From positions 3,100,001 to 3,164,000 of the forward strand of contig NC_014963.1 of NCBI RefSeq assembly GCF_000179915.2: a stretch of DNA of 64,000 nucleotides. The letters run 5' to 3'. The translations under genes were made by a program, and so were the position numbers. The notes under the pieces are model-generated. The model was not told the DNA's origin and ran no database searches. It worked only from the letters and a program-made list of their open reading frames with translations. Positions 8,167 through 16,411 of the stretch are shown piece by piece (positions within the stretch are counted from its first letter, which is position 1; each line of letters opens with the position of its first letter). Source of the DNA: Terriglobus saanensis SP1PR4. GTDB lineage: Bacteria > Acidobacteriota > Terriglobia > Terriglobales > Acidobacteriaceae.

Positions 8167-10713
8167 TTACTCCGTTCGCAGTGCGCGCATGGGATCGATG
8201 GAAGCGGCGCGGCGTGCCGGCAGCCATCCCGCTAAAAAGGCGGCCAGTGCGAGGGTGAATATGGCAGTGGAAAGGACGGCAGGATCGTAACTCTGGACCT
8301 GATACATCTGCGACTTGATGAACCGGACGCAGAGGAAGGTAAGCGGCAGACCGATGGCCAGCCCTAAACCCGCCTGCAGCATGGCGGATTGCAAGACCAT
8401 GCGAACGACGGAAGCACGATTCGCGCCCAGCGCCATGCGAACGCCGATCTCCTGAGTACGCCGGGAGACCGAGTACGCCGTAACGCCGTACAGACCAATC
8501 GCCGCCAGCAGCAGGGCGAGAATACCGAAGAGCAAAGTAAGACGAGCGATGAGCCTCTCCTGCGTAAAGCGGCCTTGAACCTGATCTCCAAAGGTCTGGA
8601 ACCGGACCACGGTGAAGTTGGGATTGATGCTCGCAAGCGTCCTGCGCGTGATGGACTCTAAGCCCTCGATCGGCCCCTCTGTCGCAAGCACGATCGCACC
8701 GGCGTAGAGTGCCGTGTCTTTCTCTATGGGCTTATCCGCGCTGCTGGCGTCCCGCTGCACAATCGGCATGAAGCACATCGGCCGCGTAGGTCTGCGGGGG
8801 TTGTTGTAATTTGTATCTTCCACCACGCCGACAATCTCCCAATCGCCTGACGATTTCATTCCGCGGCTGCCGAAGTGTTGCCCGATGGGCTCCTTGTCCT
8901 TCAGAAATTTCTGGACGAAGGTTTGATTGACGAGAGCAACGCCGGGCGCAGTGGAGGTATCACGGTCCGTAATGCCGCGTCCCCTGACCACGTGCGTACC
9001 AATCGCATCGAAGTATTCGGGCGTTGCCCTGACGTAGGAGGCAATGCTGTCCGCGTCCTCAGCCGGGACAGGCTGTCCCTGGATCTGCCAGCTTTTATTC
9101 CAGTTATTTCCTTCGAGCGGCGTGTACGTTGAGATGCCAACATACTTCACACCCGGAATCCCGTGGAAGCGCTCCTCAATCGTCCGATAAAGAGCTTCCA
9201 CTTGCGTCGTCTTGAATCCCGCAGCCTGCGGACTAATATGGACGATATACCGGTTCGCTGTGGTGAGCTTGAAGTCCTGGTGCTCCAGTTTGTTGAGACT
9301 CTGCGAGAGGAGACCGGCACCGACAAGGAGAACAAGCGAAAGCGCGGCCTGCAGCACCACGAGGGTGCGCTGCAGAATCGAAGAACCTGCTGCCGTGGTA
9401 CGTGTGGAACCGCGCAGGGCATCGGCAGGCTCTGCATACGATGTAATCCATGCCGGAATAGCGCCGAAGAGGACTCCTGTCACGAGCGCAAGTCCGCAGG
9501 CGATCCCAAGCACCTCAGCAGAGGGCGTTGCATGAATGGGAACGTTCTCCGCTCCAGGAAAAGCGAGCGCTAGCAGCATCCGCGTTCCAAAATACGCAAC
9601 CATCAGACCAACGACGCTCCCTATAAGGGCGAGAACAAAACTTTCGGTAAGCAACTGAACCATCATTCTGGTGCGTGCGGCACCGAGCGCCGTACGTATG
9701 GAAATCTCCGCACGACGAGCCATGCCACGCACCAGTAGAAGGTTCGCGATGTTCGCACAGGCAATCAACAGCACCATGCCGGAGATCCCGATGAGAAGAT
9801 GCAAACCCGATCCATACTCCTGCTGAAGAGTCTGGATGCCTGCTCCACCCTCGGTCAGCACAATATGGGCCTTGGGTAGAACCTTCTTTCCAAACTCCGT
9901 CGTGTAATCGGGATTGTTTGTAAGAACGTTGCGCAGCTGGCCACTGAGCTTCTCCTGCAATGTGGCGTTAGAGATCCCCGGCTTTACCCGGCCGATGAGG
10001 TAGAGCCAGCGAACCGCTGGATTATGCACAAACTGTGCGTTCGCCAGCACCGGCATGTGGGTGATCGGAATAAAAAAATCAGGGGGGTTAGGCGTCAGGC
10101 GATCTCCATAGAAACCCGGCGTCGCCACACCCACTACCGTGACAGGATACGAGTTGATCCAGAACGCACTTCCAATGACGGACGGATCTCCCGCGTAATC
10201 GCGCTGCCAAGCGTCGTAGCTTATCACCGCCGCGGGCGCGGCCCCCTCCACGTCATCCGATGGTGCCAGCAGACGCCCCTGGTTCGGCTGCAGACCGAAT
10301 GTGCGGAAGTAGTTACCAGAGACAAATTCTCCCACGGACGACCTGGCCAGTGAGTGAGTTCCAGTGCCACGTACCGTGAGAGACCCGGACCCAGCCTGAA
10401 CCGCTGCAAGCTCTTCAAACTCCGGCGAGTTCTGCTTCAACGACTCATACGTATCCAGCGCGAAGATGGAGTTATCTCCGTCCCCTATGATTCCCCCATT
10501 GACGCAGCAGTCATCGTTATCTCCAAGACGCACGAGCGACTTGGGGTCCGCCACGGGCAGGTTTTTCAGCAACACGGCGTGCACGACCGTGAGGATTGCG
10601 GAGTTCGCGCCGATGCCGAGCGCGAGCGTCAGCACCGCCGTGAGCGTAAAGCCCGGAGACTTACGCAGCTGGCGCAAAGCGTAGCGAACGTCCGCAATCA
10701 GGGTCGAAATCAT
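8167..10713 (-). CDS. ADOP/MacB-like double permease of the tripartite efflux operon, lacking the prefix domain (ADOP2)
   Basis: The product has 848 residues. It starts [20 protein letters not shown] and goes straight into the first membrane helix ('GFTLTAVLTLALGIGAN'), so it lacks the 70-residue cytosolic prefix of the PadR-linked paralogues here. Two halves are visible, with coupling motifs 'AEISIRTALGAARTRM' and 'QEIGVRMALGANRASV', ending 'SIDPMRALRTE'. The gene overlaps the ATPase gene by 4 bp and is followed after 2 bp by tolC. ADOP permeases are typically found without an ATPase gene; this one has adaptor, ATPase and TolC partners. It probably works like MacB, moving a periplasmic or inner-membrane substrate into TolC by ATP-driven mechanotransmission. 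Confidence 0.9.
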   Translation of the reverse strand: MISTLIADVRYALRQLRKSPGFTLTAVLTLALGIGANSAILTVVHAVLLKNLPVADPKSLVRLGDNDDCCVNGGIIGDGDNSIFALDTYESLKQNSPEFEELAAVQAGSGSLTVRGTGTHSLARSSVGEFVSGNYFRTFGLQPNQGRLLAPSDDVEGAAPAAVISYDAWQRDYAGDPSVIGSAFWINSYPVTVVGVATPGFYGDRLTPNPPDFFIPITHMPVLANAQFVHNPAVRWLYLIGRVKPGISNATLQEKLSGQLRNVLTNNPDYTTEFGKKVLPKAHIVLTEGGAGIQTLQQEYGSGLHLLIGISGMVLLIACANIANLLLVRGMARRAEISIRTALGAARTRMMVQLLTESFVLALIGSVVGLMVAYFGTRMLLALAFPGAENVPIHATPSAEVLGIACGLALVTGVLFGAIPAWITSYAEPADALRGSTRTTAAGSSILQRTLVVLQAALSLVLLVGAGLLSQSLNKLEHQDFKLTTANRYIVHISPQAAGFKTTQVEALYRTIEERFHGIPGVKYVGISTYTPLEGNNWNKSWQIQGQPVPAEDADSIASYVRATPEYFDAIGTHVVRGRGITDRDTSTAPGVALVNQTFVQKFLKDKEPIGQHFGSRGMKSSGDWEIVGVVEDTNYNNPRRPTRPMCFMPIVQRDASSADKPIEKDTALYAGAIVLATEGPIEGLESITRRTLASINPNFTVVRFQTFGDQVQGRFTQERLIARLTLLFGILALLLAAIGLYGVTAYSVSRRTQEIGVRMALGANRASVVRMVLQSAMLQAGLGLAIGLPLTFLCVRFIKSQMYQVQSYDPAVLSTAIFTLALAAFLAGWLPARRAASIDPMRALRTE

Positions 10714-11432
10714 GCCTGCACCTCAGCCAGCAAACGGTTCAGTTCCCCCTCCGCAACGACCTTGCCGTCGAAGAGATGGACCTGCCGTTCGGCATGAGCA
10801 GCAAAGCGAGGATCGTGCGTCACCATGCAGATGGTTGCGCCTTCAGCATGAAGCTCCGCAAGCAGCGTCATCACGGCTTCGCCGTTCTTCGAATCGAGGT
10901 TACCCGTCGGTTCATCCGCCAGCAGAATCGAAGGCGATCCCGCGAGGGCGCGCGCCACAGCCACACGCTGCTGCTGACCTCCAGAGAGTTGTGCCGGAAA
11001 GTGCCGCATCCGATGCGCCATGTTCACGCGCTCCAGCGCCTCCTGTACACGGCGCTTCCGCTCCGTCGCTGGCATCCCAGCGCGGTACGTCAAAGGCAGC
11101 TCAACGTTCTCCGCAACAGAAAGATCGCCGATCAGGTTGAAGCTCTGAAAGATGAAGCCAATCTCCTGGTTACGGATGCGGGAACGATCAGCAAAGTTTA
11201 GATTCGCTACTTCTTTGCCGTTCAACGTGTAACGTCCAGCGGTGGGTGTATCGAGAAGACCGATGATCGAAAGCAGCGTCGACTTGCCGCAGCCCGAGGG
11301 CCCGGACATGGCAACGTACTCGCCGCGTGCAATGTTGAGGTGGATCCCAGAGAGTGCGTGCGTCTCAATCTCGTCCGTATAGAAAACCTTCGTCATGCCC
11401 TCGATCTGGATCACTGAATCAGTTATACTCAT
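10710..11432 (-). CDS. ABC transporter ATPase, MacB/LolD type
   Basis: The product has 240 residues and is a stand-alone nucleotide-binding domain. Walker A is 'GPSGCGKST' (about 44-52), the Q-loop is in '[16 protein letters not shown]', the signature is '[16 protein letters not shown]', Walker B is '[13 protein letters not shown]', and the switch His is in 'VTHDPRF'. 'FIFQSFNL' and 'EPTGNLDS' are typical of the MacB/LolD/FtsE group. AAGGAGAAG precedes the ATG. It is the second gene of the operon, 10 bp after the adaptor gene, and its stop overlaps the start of the permease gene, so expression is matched to ADOP2. It could in principle also serve the orphan ADOP permeases nearby. Confidence 0.95.
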   Translation of the reverse strand: MSITDSVIQIEGMTKVFYTDEIETHALSGIHLNIARGEYVAMSGPSGCGKSTLLSIIGLLDTPTAGRYTLNGKEVANLNFADRSRIRNQEIGFIFQSFNLIGDLSVAENVELPLTYRAGMPATERKRRVQEALERVNMAHRMRHFPAQLSGGQQQRVAVARALAGSPSILLADEPTGNLDSKNGEAVMTLLAELHAEGATICMVTHDPRFAAHAERQVHLFDGKVVAEGELNRLLAEVQA

Positions 11433-11442
11433 GCTCTTCTCC

Positions 11443-12702
11443 TTATTCCAGGCGGATCTTATCTGTGTTGTCCCATCGGCTCATGTCGGACAGGATGACG
11501 GTATCGCCGTCCTGCAAACCTTCCACGACCTGAATGCTGTTGACGGAGGCGCGGCCCACTTTCACCGGAACGCGAATCGCCGTCTTTCCATCAGTTCCCA
11601 GCTTGAAGAGCGTGATGGTGCTGTTCTCATTGCCCGATGCCGGTCGACCGACATAGAGCACATCCGTCAGCCTGTCGAGATTGATCGTTCCATCCACGCT
11701 CAGGTCAGGTCGGGCGCCCTGCGGCAGAGCGCCAGCTAGTTCTACGTCAACTGTCACCGTTCCGTTCAATACTGCGGGATCAATTCTCGAAACTTTTCCT
11801 TCGATCACGCCGTTGTGGGTATCCACCTCGGCCGGCTGGCCGATCTGGATGTCGCGCGCCTGGGTTTCGGGAATCTTCAAACTGGCCTTCAACTGGTCCA
11901 GCTGGACCACCTTCGCCAGCGTCGTTCCCGGAGCAACGTGCTCTCCCACCTGGTGCGGCAGCTCCGACAGAACGCCGCTGATCCCGGCACGCACTGTAAG
12001 AGCCTCGAGCTGCTTTTGCTTGAGGCCAAGCAGCGCCTGTGCCTGCTGTACCTTCGTCTGCTGCACGGCCAGCTGCGTCTCGATGGCCTTTTCATTCAGC
12101 GTGAGGCGTTGACCTTCAATGCCATTGCGCGTGGTGAGTTCGTCGGCTTTGCCTTTGGAAGCGCTATAAGTGAGACCGCTGATCACTCCCAGGTCATAGA
12201 GCGACTTATCGGTCTTGGCCTGTAGCTGCGCCTGCGAATGGTCCGCACCCACGGTAGCGGCCGCAGCCTTCTGCGTCATCAGGTCGCTCTGCAACTTCGC
12301 GCGAGTGTTCACGTAGTCTGCCTGCGCCCCCTTGACCTGCAACTGCGCATCCAGCAGCTCCTGCTGCACCTGCGGGTCAACCAGCTCCATCAGCACCGTG
12401 TCCGGCTCTACCTTCGCACCAGGCAGCACGCGAATGCGAACGACGGTAGCTTCTGTCTCTGCCGGGATAAGGCGGATCTTGTCTTCGCGCGGCACCAGCG
12501 TGCCTGGTCCACGCACCTGTCGAAGCAAAGCGCCGCGCTTGACGGTGTCGGTCCAAATCGTGGCTCGCTCTACGGTGGGGGAAGCGGGCTTCAACCGAAG
12601 CACGATCACGGTGATGATTGCGAGCACAACCACTGCCGCAATCACGTACACGCGTTGCCGCTGTGTCTTTTTTTGTTTCAGGTCTGGTCGTGAGATATCC
12701 AT
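11443..12702 (-). CDS. HlyD/MacA-type periplasmic adaptor (membrane fusion protein)
   Basis: The product has 419 residues: a short basic N-terminus (MDISRPDLKQKKTQRQR), one membrane anchor (about 18-36), a barrel/lipoyl half ('ETEATVVRIRVLPGAKVEPD'), a long alpha-hairpin (about 105-220, rich in K/Q/L) and the returning lipoyl half ('VRAGISGVLSELPHQVGEHV'). It links the inner-membrane permease to TolC. It is the first gene of the operon. A sigma-54 promoter lies so close that transcription should start about 3 nt before the ATG, and no Shine-Dalgarno sequence is visible. A downstream start is unlikely because it would remove the membrane anchor. Confidence 0.93.
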   Translation of the reverse strand: MDISRPDLKQKKTQRQRVYVIAAVVVLAIITVIVLRLKPASPTVERATIWTDTVKRGALLRQVRGPGTLVPREDKIRLIPAETEATVVRIRVLPGAKVEPDTVLMELVDPQVQQELLDAQLQVKGAQADYVNTRAKLQSDLMTQKAAAATVGADHSQAQLQAKTDKSLYDLGVISGLTYSASKGKADELTTRNGIEGQRLTLNEKAIETQLAVQQTKVQQAQALLGLKQKQLEALTVRAGISGVLSELPHQVGEHVAPGTTLAKVVQLDQLKASLKIPETQARDIQIGQPAEVDTHNGVIEGKVSRIDPAVLNGTVTVDVELAGALPQGARPDLSVDGTINLDRLTDVLYVGRPASGNENSTITLFKLGTDGKTAIRVPVKVGRASVNSIQVVEGLQDGDTVILSDMSRWDNTDKIRLE

Positions 12703-12714
12703 CGCTATCTATAG

Positions 12715-12732
12715 TTGCAGCCAGAGTGCCAA
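12715..12732 (-). promoter_or_regulatory. Sigma-54 (RpoN) promoter for the efflux operon
   Basis: Read on the minus strand the sequence is TTGGCACTCTGGCTGCAA. It has GG and GC separated by exactly 10 bp and matches the -24/-12 consensus TGGCAC-N5-TTGC closely (TGC instead of TTGC). Predicted +1 is near 12705, three bases before the adaptor ATG. The operon itself encodes a sigma-54 activator, which makes the match more than chance. Confidence 0.75.
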
Positions 12733-12800
12733 AGATTCCCTCGCCGAATCAATCACTTGCAGACACCCTTGATCCGGACGGTGGCCGTTTCAAAGAATGT

Positions 12801-12818
12801 GTGTCCATTTGCGGACAC
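12801..12818. promoter_or_regulatory. Candidate enhancer (UAS) for the sigma-54 response regulator
   Basis: A perfect inverted repeat GTGTCC-ATTTGC-GGACAC is centred about 105 bp upstream of the predicted sigma-54 start site. That is the usual distance for NtrC-type activator sites. It overlaps a second repeat, ATTTG (12807-12811) with CAAAT (12822-12826). Assignment to this regulator is inference. Confidence 0.5.
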
Positions 12819-12881
12819 TTACAAATCACGTACTTAAAAACTTTTGATAGCTCCTGGAACTTTTTTCATGACATCTTCGTT

Positions 12882-12936
12882 TCCTGTGGTGCAACCACAC
12901 GTAAGTGTGTCATGTTGATGTGGGCACACCACAGGA
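12882..12936. promoter_or_regulatory. Candidate PadR2 operator with nested palindromes overlapping the RBS
   Basis: TCCTGTGGTG (12882-12891) pairs perfectly with CACCACAGGA (12927-12936). Inside it, TGTGGT-GCA-ACCACA (12885-12899) is a second perfect repeat. The right arm runs into the GGAGAG ribosome-binding site of padR2, so a bound repressor would cover both leader and RBS. The pattern resembles the padR3 operator. Confidence 0.5.
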
Positions 12937-12943
12937 GAGAACG

Positions 12944-13294
12944 ATGGCAGACCAAAAGCTGGACCTATTGCAAGGAACGTTGGACCTGATGGTTTTGCAG
13001 ACACTGGAGACAATGGGCACACTGCACGGATACGGAATCGCCCGACGCATCGAGCAGGTGAGCGGCGACGAAGTCCTGCTCAACCAGGGCACCATCTACG
13101 CCTCTCTCGTGAGACTGCAACAGCAGGAGCGAATCTCCGCCGAGTGGGGCACCTCCGACAACAATCGCAAGGCGAAGTTCTACGCCATCACCCGCAAAGG
13201 GAAGAAACAACTTCAACAGGACACCGCCTACTGGGGACGCCTTACTGGCGTGATGAACCGCGTACTCGCCATGCAGGCAGAAGGGAGTGAATAA
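12944..13294 (+). CDS. PadR family transcriptional regulator (ADOP-linked, PadR2)
   Basis: The product has 116 residues from ATG 12944, which has GGAGAG 6 nt upstream; the open frame continues to 12905 but without a ribosome-binding site. Motifs match the family: 'LLQGTLDLMVLQTL', 'LHGYGIARRIEQVS', 'NQGTIYASLVRLQQQ', 'NNRKAKFYAITRKGKKQL'. It begins 3 bp upstream of ADOP3 and is divergent from the sigma-54 efflux operon, so it sits in a position where it could affect both directions. Ligand unknown. The upstream nested palindrome is the likely binding site. Confidence 0.93.
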   Translation: MADQKLDLLQGTLDLMVLQTLETMGTLHGYGIARRIEQVSGDEVLLNQGTIYASLVRLQQQERISAEWGTSDNNRKAKFYAITRKGKKQLQQDTAYWGRLTGVMNRVLAMQAEGSE

Positions 13295-13297
13295 CTC

Positions 13298-15961
13298 ATG
13301 GACACCCTCCGTTACGCCCTCCATCGCCTCGCCTCTTTCTTCCGCAAAAAACCGCTCGATCAAGATCTCGATGCCGAGATGGCCTCACACCTTGAGTTCG
13401 CCGTCGAGGAAAACATCCAGCGCGGCCTCACACACCAAGAGGCCCGCCGCCAGGCGCTCATTCGCTTCGGTGGAGTCGAACAAGCCAAACAGCACCATAG
13501 GGAGACACGTGGTATGCCTTCACTCGACATTCTTCTCCAGGACCTACGCTTCGCCTTTCGCACCCTCAAAAAGGATCGCGTCTTTACCATCGTCGCCATC
13601 CTCCTCCTCGCGCTTGGAATCGGCGCGAACGTCACGGTCTTCAGCGTCGTAGACACACTTCTCCTGCGCCCGCTTCCCTTCACCGCTCCGGATCGCCTCG
13701 TCTGGATGGAACAGGCTGACGCTAAGGGACTCTCCGGTGCAACCTACTCCGTGGACGCCTTCGAAGAGTTCCGCCAGCAGAACCACTCCTTTGAAGACGT
13801 CACCGCATACATGCCGTTCTATGGCACCAACGACTACAAACTCACGGGACACGGCTTGCCCCAACCCGTCTCCGGCGTCGGGGTCGCAGGTAATTTTTTC
13901 CAACTCCTCGGAGTGAAGCCCGCGTTCGGTCGCTTCTTCACAGAGAAAGAGAGCATTCCCGGCAGTGCTCCATTGGTTGTTCTAAGCAATGCCTACTGGC
14001 ACAGCCAGTTCGCCGCAGACCCCAACATCGTGGGACAGGCCATCACCCTCAACGACAAGCCAGTCACCATCGCAGGCGTCATGCCCGAAAGCTTCGACTT
14101 CGGCGCGGTCTTCGATCCGGGCATGAAGATGGACATCCTTCTGCCCCAGGTCATGGACAACATTCGAGGCGACGGGAACGTTCTTTCATTCATTGGACGA
14201 TTGAAGCCAGGCGCAACCCTGTCTGCAGCCCAGGCGGAGTGGAATCTGATCGGTCCACGCCTGCATCACAACGCACATAACCCCGAGTGGAGCATCGGGT
14301 ATACCGCGACCCTCAGCGGCCTGAAAGACCATGTCAGCGGAAAGTTGCGCCGCTCGCTTATCGTCCTTTGGTCGGCGGTGGGAATGGTACTCCTGATCGT
14401 CTGCGTCAATCTTGCGAACCTCCTCCTTGCCCGCGAAGCGACACGGAAGAAAGAGTTCGCGCTTCGCAGCGCTCTTGGAGCGGGACGTGGACGCCTGGTT
14501 CGCCAGATGGTGACGGAGAGCCTCGTCCTCGCCTTCTCCGGCTCCATCTTCGGGCTGGCCCTCGCATATGGAACCACTACATGGCTTGCACACCAGGGTT
14601 CCATCGCTCTTCCCCTCCTCAGCAGTGTGCGCGTGGACACCGTCGCGCTCGCCTGGGCTTTCTTCCTCACCATCATGGCGGCGATCTTCTTCGGTCTGGT
14701 TCCCGCCTTGCGCTCCACGCGCAGCAACCTGCAGGAAGCTTTGAAAGAGAGCGGTCGCGGCGCGGGAGAAGGCCGCAAACAGGAGCGCATGCGCTCCGTT
14801 CTCGTGATCAGCGAGGTAGCTTTGGCCTGTGTTCTCCTCGTCTGCGCCGGTCTACTCCTTCGCAGCTTTCTGCATGTTCTGGACGTCGATCTTGGCTTCC
14901 AGCCCAGCAGGGCCGGATCTCTGCGGGCAGAATACAAGCTGGGCAACATTCAGGGTTTGACGACAGCGATGGCCTACCAAAGACAAGGTGCCGCCATTCA
15001 GGCGATAGTGGAACAGGTGAAGAATCTTCCCGGTGTGGAAGCCGCCGGAATAAGCGACATGCTTCCCCTGGATCGCAATCGTACCTGGGGCTTCTCCCCC
15101 AAGGGAAGCGAATACCGAAAGGGGGAGCATCACCCCGGAACCTTCGTATACATCGCAACTCCTGGATATCTGCAGGCCATGGGAATTCATCTTCGCGAGG
15201 GACGCGATCTGAGCTGGAGCGATCGCGCAGAGACGCAACAAGTCGTTGTCATCAACAGCGCTGCTGCTAAAAAATATTGGCCCGGTGAGAGCGCCATAGG
15301 AAAGACTGTGACGGTCGGTGGCGAAAGGACCGTCATCGGCGTTGTGGACGATGTCCGTGAGACCGGTGTGGAAACCGCCGCCGCCTTCGAATCCTACATG
15401 CCCGTCACCCAGGCGGGAGCGGTCGGCGCGGAGCTTGTCGTCCGTTCGAAGCTTCCGCCGGAGGTTCTTGCGCCAAGCATCATGAAGGCCCTCCGACAGA
15501 TCAATCCGGACCAGCCTGAGGTCGCATTCCGTCCCATCCAGGCCCTCGTCGACCGGTCCACCTCGCCCCGCCGCTTCTTCATGATCCTCGTGGCTGCCTT
15601 CGCCGGTCTCGGGCTAGTGCTTGCCTCCCTGGGCATCTATGGCGTCATCTCTTACTCTGTCACGCAACGAACGCAGGAGATCGGTATCCGCATGGCGCTC
15701 GGAGCCTCTCTGCAGAAAGTACGCGGCGACGTCATGGCCTCCACGCTGAAGCTCGTCGGCTTCGGCGTAGTCGTGGGAAGTATCGCCGCGCTGCTTGCAG
15801 CCAACGGCATCTCCTCGCTTCTCTACGGCACGGAACCAGGGGACCCAAGAATCTACTTTGGCGTTCTGGTTCTCCTGCTCAGCGTCGCCGCATTGGCTGG
15901 CTATCTCCCCGCGCGTAGGGCCTCACGCATCGATCCCATGGTGGCGCTGCGAAACGAATAG
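13298..15961 (+). CDS. ADOP-type double permease, PadR-linked, with prefix domain (ADOP3)
   Basis: The product has 887 residues. The N-terminal prefix reads 'PLDQDLDAEMASHLEFAVEE' then 'GLTHQEARRQALIRFGGVEQ', equivalent to the prefix of ADOP1 and ADOP4. The first membrane helix is around 'RVFTIVAILLLALGIGAN'. Coupling motifs are 'KEFALRSALGAGRGRL' and 'QEIGIRMALGASLQKV', and it ends 'RIDPMVALRNE'. A GGGAGTG ribosome-binding site overlaps the end of padR2. No ATPase gene is next to it in the same orientation. Role inferred: an envelope permease whose ATP-binding partner is encoded elsewhere, or a non-transport mechanosensor of the FtsX kind. Confidence 0.9.
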   Translation: MDTLRYALHRLASFFRKKPLDQDLDAEMASHLEFAVEENIQRGLTHQEARRQALIRFGGVEQAKQHHRETRGMPSLDILLQDLRFAFRTLKKDRVFTIVAILLLALGIGANVTVFSVVDTLLLRPLPFTAPDRLVWMEQADAKGLSGATYSVDAFEEFRQQNHSFEDVTAYMPFYGTNDYKLTGHGLPQPVSGVGVAGNFFQLLGVKPAFGRFFTEKESIPGSAPLVVLSNAYWHSQFAADPNIVGQAITLNDKPVTIAGVMPESFDFGAVFDPGMKMDILLPQVMDNIRGDGNVLSFIGRLKPGATLSAAQAEWNLIGPRLHHNAHNPEWSIGYTATLSGLKDHVSGKLRRSLIVLWSAVGMVLLIVCVNLANLLLAREATRKKEFALRSALGAGRGRLVRQMVTESLVLAFSGSIFGLALAYGTTTWLAHQGSIALPLLSSVRVDTVALAWAFFLTIMAAIFFGLVPALRSTRSNLQEALKESGRGAGEGRKQERMRSVLVISEVALACVLLVCAGLLLRSFLHVLDVDLGFQPSRAGSLRAEYKLGNIQGLTTAMAYQRQGAAIQAIVEQVKNLPGVEAAGISDMLPLDRNRTWGFSPKGSEYRKGEHHPGTFVYIATPGYLQAMGIHLREGRDLSWSDRAETQQVVVINSAAAKKYWPGESAIGKTVTVGGERTVIGVVDDVRETGVETAAAFESYMPVTQAGAVGAELVVRSKLPPEVLAPSIMKALRQINPDQPEVAFRPIQALVDRSTSPRRFFMILVAAFAGLGLVLASLGIYGVISYSVTQRTQEIGIRMALGASLQKVRGDVMASTLKLVGFGVVVGSIAALLAANGISSLLYGTEPGDPRIYFGVLVLLLSVAALAGYLPARRASRIDPMVALRNE

Positions 15962-15969
15962 TTCCACCA

Positions 15970-16000
15970 ATTTGTCCACGGGGATCTCCCGTGGACAAAT
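15970..16000 (+). terminator. Strong stem-loop after ADOP3
   Basis: Two perfect 13-nt arms (15970-15982 and 15988-16000, core TTTGTCCACGGG) enclose a 5-nt loop. The following bases are only moderately T-rich (CTTCTCCTT). It ends 8 bp before the padR3 -35 box and probably separates the two operons. Confidence 0.65.
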
Positions 16001-16007
16001 CTTCTCC

Positions 16008-16036
16008 TTGACAGTCTAGGAGAGCGGCTTTATCTT
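16008..16036 (+). promoter_or_regulatory. Sigma-70 promoter of padR3
   Basis: A consensus -35 TTGACA (16008-16013) is separated by exactly 17 bp from a -10 TATCTT (16031-16036). The spacer contains TCTAGGAG, the half-site of the operator just downstream, so a bound repressor would cover the promoter. Confidence 0.7.
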
Positions 16037-16038
16037 TC

Positions 16039-16057
16039 CTCCTAGACCTTCTAGGAG
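16039..16057. promoter_or_regulatory. PadR3 operator palindrome overlapping the RBS
   Basis: CTCCTAGA-CCT-TCTAGGAG has perfect 8-bp arms. A further half-site TCTAGGAG occurs at 16015-16022 inside the promoter spacer. The right arm contains the AGGAG ribosome-binding site of padR3. Autoregulation by PadR3 is inferred from position. Confidence 0.6.
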
Positions 16058-16067
16058 AGTGGCGACT

Positions 16068-16409
16068 ATGCCGGATCCAATGGACCTCATGCAGGGCACG
16101 CTGGACATGCTGATCCTCAAAGCTGTCTCGCTCGGCCCACTTCACGGCTATGGTGTGCTTCTTCGCATTCAACAGATCTCTGGAGAACAGCTCGCGATTC
16201 AACAAGGCTCCCTTTACCCGGCCCTCTTTCGGCTGGAGCACAGCGGCCTGCTCGCTTCGGAGTGGGGCGAGTCAGAGAACAAGCGCAAGGCGAAGTTTTA
16301 CAGCCTGACCTCCGCGGGAAGGAAACAGCTACGCACCGAAACCGTGCGCTGGAACCGCATGGCCGAACTCATGGCCGGCATCCTAAGCACCACCGCCGAG
16401 GAGCTCTAG
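16068..16409 (+). CDS. PadR family transcriptional regulator (ADOP-linked, PadR3)
   Basis: The product has 113 residues from ATG 16068, chosen over the in-frame GTG at 16059 because AGGAGAG ends 8 nt before the ATG and the GTG lies inside it. Motifs: 'DLMQGTLDMLILKAV', 'LHGYGVLLRIQQIS', 'QQGSLYPALFRLEHSG', 'NKRKAKFYSLTSAGRKQL'. It has its own sigma-70 promoter and a palindromic operator. The stop is 2 bp before the start of the broken ADOP4, so the pair was one operon. Confidence 0.94.
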   Translation: MPDPMDLMQGTLDMLILKAVSLGPLHGYGVLLRIQQISGEQLAIQQGSLYPALFRLEHSGLLASEWGESENKRKAKFYSLTSAGRKQLRTETVRWNRMAELMAGILSTTAEEL

Positions 16410-16411
16410 CC

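Noticed and set aside
12841-12881. Possible sigma-70 -35/-10 pair for padR2
   Set aside because: TTGATA at 12844 is not followed at 16-18 bp by a credible -10 box, so no promoter is claimed there.
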